Of a stretch of 62,856 bases of DNA, positions 36,768 to 44,973 are shown in pieces. The DNA is from Candidatus Sumerlaeota bacterium. Its GTDB lineage: Bacteria > Sumerlaeota > Sumerlaeia > Sumerlaeales > Sumerlaeaceae. The translations under genes were made by a program, and so were the position numbers. The notes under the pieces were generated by a model. The model did no database searches, was not told the origin of the DNA, and worked only from the letters and a program-made list of their open reading frames with translations. How positions within the stretch are numbered: the stretch's first letter is position 1; every line of letters begins with the position of its first letter. The stretch spans positions 35,650-98,505 of the forward strand of contig JADFCV010000006.1 in assembly GCA_017161655.1 (NCBI GenBank), read 5' to 3'.

Positions 36768-39458
36768 ATGAAAACTGAACTGAACGTTCGTCTGGGGATT
36801 GTTGCTGCAGTTTTTATCATTTCGATTTGGCTCATTTGGCCCACCTTCCAGTATTTCCTTGCCGTTTCCGGGAAGATTCAAGCCACACCAGAGGAGCTCG
36901 ACACGTTGCGGCGTAAGAGCATTCCCCTGGGATTGGACCTTCAAGGCGGTGTGGACGTCCTCCTGGAAGTGGATGAAGCGAAGCTGAAAACCACCAAGAT
37001 ACAGCGCTATGCCGATGAAGTGGCGAACACGTTCAAGCAGGACAGCCCTCCCATTGATGCCACAGTCGAAGCTGCCCCCGATAAAGAGGCGATCATCGTT
37101 ACGGTGAACAAGCCCGAGCATGTGCGCCCCGCTGCGGCGATCCTGAAACGTTTCCAGCAGCAACAAATCCTACCGACTTTCGATGAGGCCGCTTTGCAGG
37201 CTGGCAAACCGGTGGAGCTCGTCATCAACCGTGAACTGCTCAAGCAGGACATCGAAAAAACCGTCGATAGTGCGCTGAAGGTGATTCGCGATCGCGTGGA
37301 CAAACTCGGCGTTACGCAGCCTGTGGTGGTCAAGCAGGGAGCGAATCGCATCCGGGTACAATTGCCTGGCGAAAAAGACCCCGAGATGGTTGTGAAAACC
37401 ATCATTCGGCCTGCGCAGCTGGAGTTCCGCGCCGTGCGAGCGGCCCAGCAACCCGTGATTGATTCCGATGGGCGCGAACGCTATCCCGACGACAGTGCCT
37501 CCTATATTGATATCACCACCGGCAAGGTGCTCGAAGGAAAACAAATTCCTGCCGGTTACGAAGTGCGCCCCATGAAAATCCAAAAGCGCGATCCCGCGAC
37601 GGGTGAGCTGCGCACGGAAACGCGCTACGTCCTGGTGAAGCAAAAAATCGAGATGACCGGCGAGAGTCTCGCCGACTCATGGGTGAGTCTCGACCCGACA
37701 AAGTTCAACCAACCCATCGTCCACCTCGAATTCAAACCAGAGGGTGCGAAAAGGTTCGAGCAGGTCACGCGCCAGTACGAACACAAGCCCCTGGCCGTAT
37801 TGCTTGATGGGGTGGTTTACACGGCGCCGAATATCAATCAGGTGATTAGCGAAGGGAGCTGCATCATCGAGGGCGCCTTTGATCTTGAAGAGGCACACAA
37901 CCTGAGCCTCATCCTCAAGGCCGGCGCGCTGCCCGCCGAGCTGGTGACGAAAGAAAAGCGAACGGTTGAGGCAACCCTGGGCGCTGATTCGATCCGCGCA
38001 AGCGTTTACGCCCTCTTCGTCGGCAGTGCAATCGTGGCCGCTTACATGGTGATCTATTATGGAATGGCGGGTTTGATTGCGGATATCGCCCTGCTCATCA
38101 ACGTCCTGATCATTTTTGCGTTCATGAAGCTTGCCAGCGCAACACTGACACTCTCTGGGATCGGCGGTATCCTCCTGACCGTCGGAATGGCGGTGGATGC
38201 CAATATCCTTATCTACGAGCGTATCCGCGAAGAGCTGGCAACGGGTAAGACGCTCAGGCAAGCCATTCATTTGGGATTTGGCCGAGCGTTTTCAGTGATT
38301 TTCGACGCCAACCTCACGACGTTGATTTCCGGCCTTACGCTTTTGCAATTTGGCACGCAGTCGGTGAAAGGCTTTGCGCTTTCGCTCAACATTGGTATCC
38401 TTGCCACCCTGTTCACGGGGCTCTTCTGCACCCATGCGCTCATTGATGCCTACGTGGCGTGGCGCAAAAACATCTCTTTCGGAAAGTTTCAGTGGCTCAA
38501 ACCTGGCGTTTACCTGGATTTCCTCGGCCTGCGCAAGTATTCTTATGTGTGGTCGGGAGCACTTTTCCTTGCTTCGCTGCTCTACATCATGCCCTTTGCG
38601 CCATTTCCTGGTTCCAACTGGGGGGTGGATTTTGAGGGTGGTCTGCTCACAGATGTCCAGCTCACAAAACCGATGAGCGTCCAGCAGTTGCAATCCGCTC
38701 ATGGCGATTGGCGCATCCAAAAAGTGGCAGGCGAAAACATGTACCTTATCCGCATGAAATTCGCCACGAACAGTGCGGATCAGATTGCCAAGACTCAGGA
38801 GGAAGTGAAAAAGCGTCTGGATAAGCTGGTTGGCCCGGAGAATTACAAGATTCTTGGTTCCGAGTCAGTGAGTAACGAGGTGGGAAGCGAGTTCACACGC
38901 ACCGCCATGATCGCATGTATCATTGCGTCGGTTGGAATCCTGATCTACATGTGGTTCCGCTTCGAGTTCCTCTTCGGCTTCGCTGCGGTGGCCGCTTTAT
39001 TCCATGACCTCATCATCACTTATGGTGTCTTCAATATGCTTGGGGACCTTGGCTGGGCCGGCGAAGTCACGTTGGATGTGGTGTCGGCTCTCCTGGTCAT
39101 TCTCGGCTACTCGGTCAACGATACCATCATCATCTTCGACCGTGTGCGCGAGAACATGAAACTTCATCCTGCCACGCCGCTGCGCGAGCTCATCAACCGC
39201 AGTATCTGCGAGTCGTTGAATCGTACGGTCAACACTGTGGGCACGGTGCTCATGGTTCTTGTTATCATGCTGTTGATTGGCGGGAAAGGGCTCCATGATT
39301 TTGCGCTCGTGCTGCTTATCGGCATCATTAAAGGCACTTATTCCTCAAGCTTTGTGGCGAGTCCGTTGCTGTTTGATTTGTCGAATTATGCAAAGCGGCG
39401 TGCAGCCAAAAAGCCTGGTGCCCAGCGCCTGAGCCCGATGCTCAAGGAAAACGCTTGA
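36768..39458 (+). CDS. secDF: Fused protein-export membrane protein SecDF
   Basis: SecD and SecF are one 896-residue chain. The SecD part has a first span near residue 10, the signature GLDLQGGVDVLLEVD, the periplasmic P1 region, and GMAVDANILIYERIREE in span 4. The SecF part begins near residue 583 with NWGVDFEGG and contains LGYSVNDTIIIFDRVREN. The key proton-path Asp of each half is present. SecDF uses proton motive force to pull secreted proteins across the membrane. It follows yajC and the HD gene with a 248-base gap that contains a bulged hairpin at 36530-36559. The ribosome-binding site is GGAG before ATG 36768. Confidence 0.97.
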   Translation: MKTELNVRLGIVAAVFIISIWLIWPTFQYFLAVSGKIQATPEELDTLRRKSIPLGLDLQGGVDVLLEVDEAKLKTTKIQRYADEVANTFKQDSPPIDATVEAAPDKEAIIVTVNKPEHVRPAAAILKRFQQQQILPTFDEAALQAGKPVELVINRELLKQDIEKTVDSALKVIRDRVDKLGVTQPVVVKQGANRIRVQLPGEKDPEMVVKTIIRPAQLEFRAVRAAQQPVIDSDGRERYPDDSASYIDITTGKVLEGKQIPAGYEVRPMKIQKRDPATGELRTETRYVLVKQKIEMTGESLADSWVSLDPTKFNQPIVHLEFKPEGAKRFEQVTRQYEHKPLAVLLDGVVYTAPNINQVISEGSCIIEGAFDLEEAHNLSLILKAGALPAELVTKEKRTVEATLGADSIRASVYALFVGSAIVAAYMVIYYGMAGLIADIALLINVLIIFAFMKLASATLTLSGIGGILLTVGMAVDANILIYERIREELATGKTLRQAIHLGFGRAFSVIFDANLTTLISGLTLLQFGTQSVKGFALSLNIGILATLFTGLFCTHALIDAYVAWRKNISFGKFQWLKPGVYLDFLGLRKYSYVWSGALFLASLLYIMPFAPFPGSNWGVDFEGGLLTDVQLTKPMSVQQLQSAHGDWRIQKVAGENMYLIRMKFATNSADQIAKTQEEVKKRLDKLVGPENYKILGSESVSNEVGSEFTRTAMIACIIASVGILIYMWFRFEFLFGFAAVAALFHDLIITYGVFNMLGDLGWAGEVTLDVVSALLVILGYSVNDTIIIFDRVRENMKLHPATPLRELINRSICESLNRTVNTVGTVLMVLVIMLLIGGKGLHDFALVLLIGIIKGTYSSSFVASPLLFDLSNYAKRRAAKKPGAQRLSPMLKENA

Positions 39459-39663
39459 GCTCCAGCTGCGGAGCAAACGATGGAGTGCAAGCAAAAGTGT
39501 CCTCTCCCGAAGCAAGGGAGTTGGTTCGTGGGAGAAAAGTGTGGAACGAGTTGTCCGTGAGCTCGGAGCGTATCTCCGAGACCTGCGGGCCACAAGTGCG
39601 GGGCGGGACGGAAGGCTTATTCGACCGACAGAAGAAGACGATTAGGCACGAAGGAGAACAAGC

Positions 39664-41748
39664 GTGAAAGAATACGCACCGAAACAGATTCGCAATGTTG
39701 CCCTTGCCGGTCACACGGGATCCGGCAAGACCACATTCACGGAGGCCATTCTTTACAACCTCAAGCTGACGGATCGCATGGGGCGTGTGGAGGACGGCAA
39801 TACGGTCTCCGATTATGACCCCGAAGAACAGAAGCGTCTGATGTCCATCAACGCTTCACTCTTGCCGGTGGAATACCGGGGAGTGAAAATCAATGTTCTC
39901 GATTTGCCTGGCTATCGGGATTTTGTGGGGGAGATCCGGAATGCCATGCGCGTTTCCGACGCTGTGGCGATTCTCGTGGATGCCTCGGGTGGAATCGAAG
40001 TCGGTGCAGAGCTTGCGTGGGAATATGCTGATGAGTTCAAGCTTCCGCGCGTCGTTGTTCTCAACAAGCTGAACCGCGAGCGGGCGAATTTCCAGAAAGC
40101 GCTCGACGACGTCAAAGAAGCCTTCGGCTGCCGTCCCGTGATTGTCAGTTTCCCGCTTGGAGAAGGAGCCGAGTTTAAGGGTGTGGTGAACGTGCTCACG
40201 GGCAAGATGTCCGTAGGCAATGGGGGAAAGGCTCAGCTTCAGGATGCCCCACCAGAGGCCAAAGAGCGCCTCGAAGCTTTGCGCGCCGAACTCATCGAAA
40301 TCGCGGCGGAAGGCGATGATGAACTCACAATGAAATTCCTGGAGGGCGAAAACCTTACCCAGGAAGAAATTGTGCGTGGACTCAAGGGCGTAGTTCTGTC
40401 GGGCCGGGTTGTGCCCGTGCTTGCTGCGGCGGGTGTCGTGGGAGCGGGTGTCATGGAATTCTTAGATTTTGCGGTGGACTGTCTCCCGGCTCCGTCAGAG
40501 CGCGGCCCATTCATGGCCAAAAGCGTGGATGGCAACGAAGACATCGCGCTCGATTACGACGAAAATGGCCCCACAGTGGCTTTTGTCTTCAAAACAGTGA
40601 GTGATCCTTACGCAGGGCGACTCACGTTCTTCAAAGTGCTCCGCGGGCAGGTGGCCAACGACACCGTTCTGCTGAATGTCACCCGCGGCGTTGAGGAAAA
40701 GGTCAGCCATCTTATGACTGTCCGCGGGAAAAAGAGTGAGCCAGTGAACCGAGCGTTAGCCGGCGACATCGCCGTCCTTGCCAAGCTTTCCACCACGTTC
40801 ACGGGGGATACTCTGTGCGATCCGAAAAATCCCGTGAAGGTCGAGCCGACGCCAATGCCACCTCAAACCGTGCAAATGGCAGTCGTGGCCAAGTCGAAGG
40901 AAGATGAAGAAAAGATCGGTATGGCCATGCACCGGCTCATCGAGCAGGATCCGACCTTGACGCTTTACCGTGACCAAGCAGTGCGCCAGACCATTCTGTG
41001 TGGAATGGGCGACACGCACCTCGAGGTGGCTGTGTCGCGGCTGCGCGCTCAGAGCAAAGTCGAAGTTGATCTTGAGATTCCCAAGGTGCCCTATCGCGAA
41101 ACCATCACGAAGGTGGCGCAGGGGCAGGGCAAACACAAGAAACAATCCGGTGGTCGTGGTCAGTTCGGTGAGTGCTGGTTGCGCCTCGAGCCGCTGCCAG
41201 AAGGCTCTGGTTTCCAGTTCGAATGGCAGATTGTGGGCGGAGTGATTCCGACGAAGTTCCAGCCCTCCGTGGAAAAAGGAATTGTCCAGGCCATGGAGAA
41301 AGGGGTCCTGGCGGGCTATCCGGTTGTCGACGTCAAGGCCATCTGCTACGACGGTAAAGATCACCCCGTCGATTCCAGCGATATGGCCTTCCAGATTGCC
41401 GCGTCGAAAGGCTTCAAGAACGTGGCGAAAGAGGCTAACCCCATTCTCCTTGAGCCAATTTACAAGGTGAAAGTCACCGTGCCTGAGCAGTACATGGGCG
41501 ACGTGATGGGCGATCTGAACTCACGGCGCGGTCGCATTCTCGGCATGACCTCGCACGGTCGCAAGCAGGTCATCGAAGCTCTTGTGCCGCTTGCGGAAAT
41601 GTTCGAGTACTCGAAACAGTTGCGCTCGATGACGCAAGGGCGCGGGACCTACGAAATGGTGTTCGATCATTACGAACGCGTGCCTGCGGAAATTCAGGCC
41701 AAGGTTGTCGCTGCTGCAAAGCCCGAGGCCGAAGAGGAAGAAGAATAA
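39664..41748 (+). CDS. EF-G-2-like translation GTPase with NKLN in the G4 motif
   Basis: This 694-residue protein has the whole EF-G layout: G domain (AGHTGSGKTT near 15), domain II, III (VPYRETI, QSGGRGQFGE), IV and V (RGRILGMTSHG). The G3 motif is DLPGYRDF near 80 instead of DTPGHVDF, as in the EF-G-2 branch of Thermus. The G4 motif near 134 reads NKLN instead of NKxD. The start is GTG 39664 after AAGGAGA. It is probably a second EF-G paralogue, with the main fusA elsewhere next to rpsG and tufA. Its cellular role in this branch is not established. Confidence 0.88.
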   Translation: MKEYAPKQIRNVALAGHTGSGKTTFTEAILYNLKLTDRMGRVEDGNTVSDYDPEEQKRLMSINASLLPVEYRGVKINVLDLPGYRDFVGEIRNAMRVSDAVAILVDASGGIEVGAELAWEYADEFKLPRVVVLNKLNRERANFQKALDDVKEAFGCRPVIVSFPLGEGAEFKGVVNVLTGKMSVGNGGKAQLQDAPPEAKERLEALRAELIEIAAEGDDELTMKFLEGENLTQEEIVRGLKGVVLSGRVVPVLAAAGVVGAGVMEFLDFAVDCLPAPSERGPFMAKSVDGNEDIALDYDENGPTVAFVFKTVSDPYAGRLTFFKVLRGQVANDTVLLNVTRGVEEKVSHLMTVRGKKSEPVNRALAGDIAVLAKLSTTFTGDTLCDPKNPVKVEPTPMPPQTVQMAVVAKSKEDEEKIGMAMHRLIEQDPTLTLYRDQAVRQTILCGMGDTHLEVAVSRLRAQSKVEVDLEIPKVPYRETITKVAQGQGKHKKQSGGRGQFGECWLRLEPLPEGSGFQFEWQIVGGVIPTKFQPSVEKGIVQAMEKGVLAGYPVVDVKAICYDGKDHPVDSSDMAFQIAASKGFKNVAKEANPILLEPIYKVKVTVPEQYMGDVMGDLNSRRGRILGMTSHGRKQVIEALVPLAEMFEYSKQLRSMTQGRGTYEMVFDHYERVPAEIQAKVVAAAKPEAEEEEE

Positions 41749-41796
41749 CTGTTTTGAGGCTCCCGGGCGATTACCGCCTGGAGTGCTTCGCGGGTT

Positions 41797-41833
41797 AGGG
41801 GCGCAAAGAGGTCACTCTCTGGGCGCCCCTCTT
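41797..41833 (+). terminator. Likely terminator after the EF-G-like gene
   Basis: An 8-bp perfect stem (41797-41804 with 41823-41830) encloses an inner AGAG/CTCT pair and is followed by CTTTCC. The T run is short. It lies 48 bases after the stop codon. Confidence 0.6.
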
Positions 41834-41945
41834 TCCATGGATGCGGAGCGCAATGAGCTTTGTGTTTCCCACGAACAAAAGTTACCATTGCACGTGAGCA
41901 TGGTTTTGCTCTAGACGTCTCTGGCGTTCGGTGTGCCAGCAAGAA

Positions 41946-43241
41946 ATGATCTCGAACAGGCACTTCGCGATGAAGACGACAGCGTGGAAATCAGCAGCGA
42001 TTTGGCTTTTGCTTTTTTCGGCATTCACCGCCTTTGTTGTCGCCAACAAAGGGTGGGGGGTATTCCTGAATTATCTGCTGCTGGGAATTCCGCAGGGGGC
42101 AATCATTGCGGCCATCGCTGTCGGCTACTCGATGGTTTATGGCATCATCCAGCTCATCAACTTTGCCCACGGCGAAGTGTTCATGCTGTCGGCTTATTTT
42201 CTGCTCATGTTTCTGGTCCCACCGGAATCCCCGTCATCCGTAGCCCCGCGCATAATTACGGCCATCGTGGGGTTGATTGTGGGAGGGGCAACTTACACAG
42301 TGCTCGGCGAGGGGCGCTCTGCGCGGCTGAAGTTTGCTGTGGCTGGCTTTGTAGCGGTGGTGGCGGCGGCCCTCAATTTCTTGCTCCTTCCTCAGTGGGG
42401 CGGCGCCGCAAAGATTCCCTTCTTTGCAGCCTACGCTCTGGCGATTCTTTACGCATGCTGCCTGGGTGTGACGATGGATCGGCTTGCGTATCGCCCGCTG
42501 CGCGCGTCGCCGCGGCTCATCCCCCTCATCACCGCCATTGGCCTGTCGCTGTTGCTGCAGAATGTTGCCCAGGTCACGTGGGGCAGTGCGAGTCGCTTCT
42601 TTCCGGCCAATGCAACGCCAACCCTTTTTACGGGCAAGCGGATCGTTCTCGCAACGATTGGCAACACGAATCTCGAAATGTCTCTGCTCGATGCTATCAT
42701 CGTCGTCGTGGCCATTGCGTCCATGGCTGTGCTGCAGACGTTCGTCCTGCGCACGCGCACGGGGAAGGCCATGCGGGCTTGTGCCCAGGATCGCATGACT
42801 GCAAGCCTCATGGGGATCCGGGTGGATAGCGTCGTGGCACTTGCCTTTGCGATTGGAGCTGGTTTGGCTGGTCTCGTGGCACCCCTCTACGTCCTGCGTG
42901 GCACGCCCCTATATCCCCAAATGGGCTACATCGTCGGGATTCTTGCTTTTGCCTCTGCTGTCCTGGGCGGTATTGGCAATCTCACGGGAGCCATGATTGG
43001 GGGCATGATCATTGGAATCATCTATAGCTTTGTGCCGCTTTTCGATGCCTTCGACACCTCCCCGGTGTTTGCCTTATTCGAGAAATGGGGATGGCTAACG
43101 CGTGAGGGATTCCAACAGTTCCTGGCGGCATTTGGGCGTCCGAGCCAGTATCAACTCGGTGTCGCCTATGCTTTCATGATCCTGGTTATCATCTTTAAGC
43201 CGACGGGACTTCTTGGGAAAGCTACAGCAAAACGGGCGTGA
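41946..43241 (+). CDS. livH: Branched-chain amino-acid-type ABC permease (LivH)
   Basis: This inner-membrane permease has the LivH signature GYSMVYGIIQLINFAHGEVFML and, near the C-terminus, LGGIGNLTGAMIGGMIIGI. About eight or nine hydrophobic spans are visible. It is larger than typical LivH (about 300 residues), with an inserted hydrophobic pair near residues 100-150. The start is ATG 41946 or ATG 41970; the second has AGG at better spacing. It overlaps the end of the livM frame closely. The expected LivJ binding protein and LivG/LivF ATPases are not adjacent. The substrate could be amino acids, urea or a short amide. Confidence 0.88.
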   Translation: MISNRHFAMKTTAWKSAAIWLLLFSAFTAFVVANKGWGVFLNYLLLGIPQGAIIAAIAVGYSMVYGIIQLINFAHGEVFMLSAYFLLMFLVPPESPSSVAPRIITAIVGLIVGGATYTVLGEGRSARLKFAVAGFVAVVAAALNFLLLPQWGGAAKIPFFAAYALAILYACCLGVTMDRLAYRPLRASPRLIPLITAIGLSLLLQNVAQVTWGSASRFFPANATPTLFTGKRIVLATIGNTNLEMSLLDAIIVVVAIASMAVLQTFVLRTRTGKAMRACAQDRMTASLMGIRVDSVVALAFAIGAGLAGLVAPLYVLRGTPLYPQMGYIVGILAFASAVLGGIGNLTGAMIGGMIIGIIYSFVPLFDAFDTSPVFALFEKWGWLTREGFQQFLAAFGRPSQYQLGVAYAFMILVIIFKPTGLLGKATAKRA

Positions 43242-43251
43242 GGACTTTGTG

Positions 43252-44403
43252 ATGAAGAAGCTGACACCGCGACAGTGGCGAGTGGTAGGAGCCCTTGCCT
43301 ATGTGGCGTTTGCCATCGTGTTCCCGCAGGCCCTCGCCGCAGTGCTTTCGCCCATGAGCCTATCTCCCGTTCTCAACGTGGCCGTGTTGGTGGCCATAGC
43401 GGGCATCGCAGCCCTGGGGCTCAATATCATCGTCGGTTATTGCGGGTTGTTAAACCTGGGATTTGCTGGTTTCATGCTGATTGGTGCTTATACTGCCGGG
43501 ATTCTTATGAAGGAGTATGGGTGGAGTTTCTGGCTTGCAGCACCCACCGCCGCGCTCCATGGGGCTATGTGGGGAATCATTCTTGGGATTCCCACGCTGC
43601 GCCTTGTTGGCGACTATTTCGCAATTGTGACGTTCGGTTTCAGCGAGCTTGTGATTATGGTCGCCAAGAACTGGGTGAACATCACACGCGGACCAGCTGG
43701 GTATCCAGACGTGCCACGCCCGGTGCTGGATTTCTCCTGGCTCGCCCCGGTTTTTGGAATGCCAGCTGAAAAGCTCCGCTATGCATTCACGGGGATTGAC
43801 CGCGTGCCGTACTGGTATCTTGCCGCTTTTCTTCTGGGATTGTGCATGTTGATTTCCGACCGACTCTCTCGTTCACGTGTCGGACGTGCCTGGCTTGCTA
43901 TTCGTGAGGACGAGGTGGCGGCAGAAGCTTGCGGGATTGACGCCCGTCGCTACAAGACCATGGCATTCGCTGTGAGTGCAGCCATCGGCGCGTTAGCCGG
44001 AGCTTTTCAGGGCGCCTATCTTACCCTCGTGGATTATCGGAATTACGAGTTTATGACGAGCGTTTACGTTCTGTGCTATGTGGTGCTAGGCGGCATGGGG
44101 ACCGTCCTCGGCCCGGTTGTTGGTGCAGCGATCCTTGTCTCGCTCGTTGAGTTTTTGCGCACAAGTCCGGCTCGCTACGTCGCCGATCTTCTGGCATGGT
44201 GGCCAGCAGCTCACGACTGGCTGTCGGCGTTACCATGGGTTCCCGATATGCGCTTTATTATCTATGGTGTTATTCTTATTCTCATGATCCGCTTCCGCCC
44301 CGAGGGTATCATAAGCAGTCGCGTCCGAGCAAGGGAGCTTCATGCGCACTTTCAGCCAGGCGAAGAAGATGGCCTTTCGCTTTACGTCCTGCATTCGCGG
44401 TGA
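43252..44403 (+). CDS. livM: Branched-chain amino-acid-type ABC permease (LivM)
   Basis: The 383-residue protein starts at ATG 43252 after AGGAC, 10 bases past the livH stop. It has the LivM features GLNIIVGYCGLLNLGFAGFML, AIREDEVAAEACGID and LGGMGTVLGPVVGAAIL, with about ten spans. Together with LivH it forms the channel of an ABC importer. No ATPase or binding protein follows; the next gene is ndk. Confidence 0.9.
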   Translation: MKKLTPRQWRVVGALAYVAFAIVFPQALAAVLSPMSLSPVLNVAVLVAIAGIAALGLNIIVGYCGLLNLGFAGFMLIGAYTAGILMKEYGWSFWLAAPTAALHGAMWGIILGIPTLRLVGDYFAIVTFGFSELVIMVAKNWVNITRGPAGYPDVPRPVLDFSWLAPVFGMPAEKLRYAFTGIDRVPYWYLAAFLLGLCMLISDRLSRSRVGRAWLAIREDEVAAEACGIDARRYKTMAFAVSAAIGALAGAFQGAYLTLVDYRNYEFMTSVYVLCYVVLGGMGTVLGPVVGAAILVSLVEFLRTSPARYVADLLAWWPAAHDWLSALPWVPDMRFIIYGVILILMIRFRPEGIISSRVRARELHAHFQPGEEDGLSLYVLHSR

Positions 44404-44407
44404 GCGC

Positions 44408-44440
44408 TTGACAGGTGGCACTCCTGTCCCTGCTTATCTT
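44408..44440 (+). promoter_or_regulatory. Possible promoter/operator upstream of ndk
   Basis: TTGACA at 44408-44413 is a consensus -35. The best -10 is an extended TGCTTATCT around 44431-44439, which gives a spacing of about 20, longer than ideal. A 6-bp inverted repeat GACAGG/CCTGTC (44410-44428) overlaps the -35 and could be an operator. This is a weak call. Confidence 0.35.
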
Positions 44441-44478
44441 GGGATTCGATCAATTCATCGGTTTTCGTGAGGGATTCA

Positions 44479-44898
44479 ATGACACAACGCACACTGATTT
44501 TTGTGAAGCCCGACGGTGTTCGCCGCGGTCTTGTCGGCGAGATTATTTCCCGCTTCGAGCGCAAAGGTTTGCGCATTGTAGCCATGAAAATGCTGCGGTT
44601 CACGCCTGAGCTTGCACGCAAGCATTATGAAGAGCATGTCAACAAGCCCTTTTATCCGGCCCTCGAAAAGTTCATCCTCAGTGGGCCGGTTGTGGCCATG
44701 GTGCTCGAAGGGGAGGACGTCGTTGAACTCACCCGCGCCATGATGGGGAAAACGAAACACACCGAAGCAGCGCCTGGCACGATCCGCGGGGACTTTGCTT
44801 ACACCACCACAGAGAACCTGGTGCACGGCAGCGATTCCCCGGAGCGCGCGGCGATTGAGATTGCGAATTTCTTCACACCGGAGGAAATCGTCGGCTAA
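44479..44898 (+). CDS. ndk: Nucleoside diphosphate kinase
   Basis: The ATG at 44479, 5 bases after GAGGG, gives a 139-residue protein of normal family length. [19 protein letters not shown] is the N-terminal signature and the phospho-accepting His is in [11 protein letters not shown]. Ndk moves the terminal phosphate of ATP onto other nucleoside diphosphates. It is 75 bases after livM and the same distance before mutS. Confidence 0.97.
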   Translation: MTQRTLIFVKPDGVRRGLVGEIISRFERKGLRIVAMKMLRFTPELARKHYEEHVNKPFYPALEKFILSGPVVAMVLEGEDVVELTRAMMGKTKHTEAAPGTIRGDFAYTTTENLVHGSDSPERAAIEIANFFTPEEIVG

Positions 44899-44973
44899 CG
44901 CTGCCAGCCGTGTCGCAAGGCAATGAATTAACTCTTGGCCGGGTCATTGCATTGTGATGGAATTGCCGTTCGG

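Noticed and set aside
41933..42829. 298-codon open frame on the plus strand overlapping livH
   Set aside because: It is in another frame of livH, is rich in Arg/Cys/His, and lacks membrane segments.
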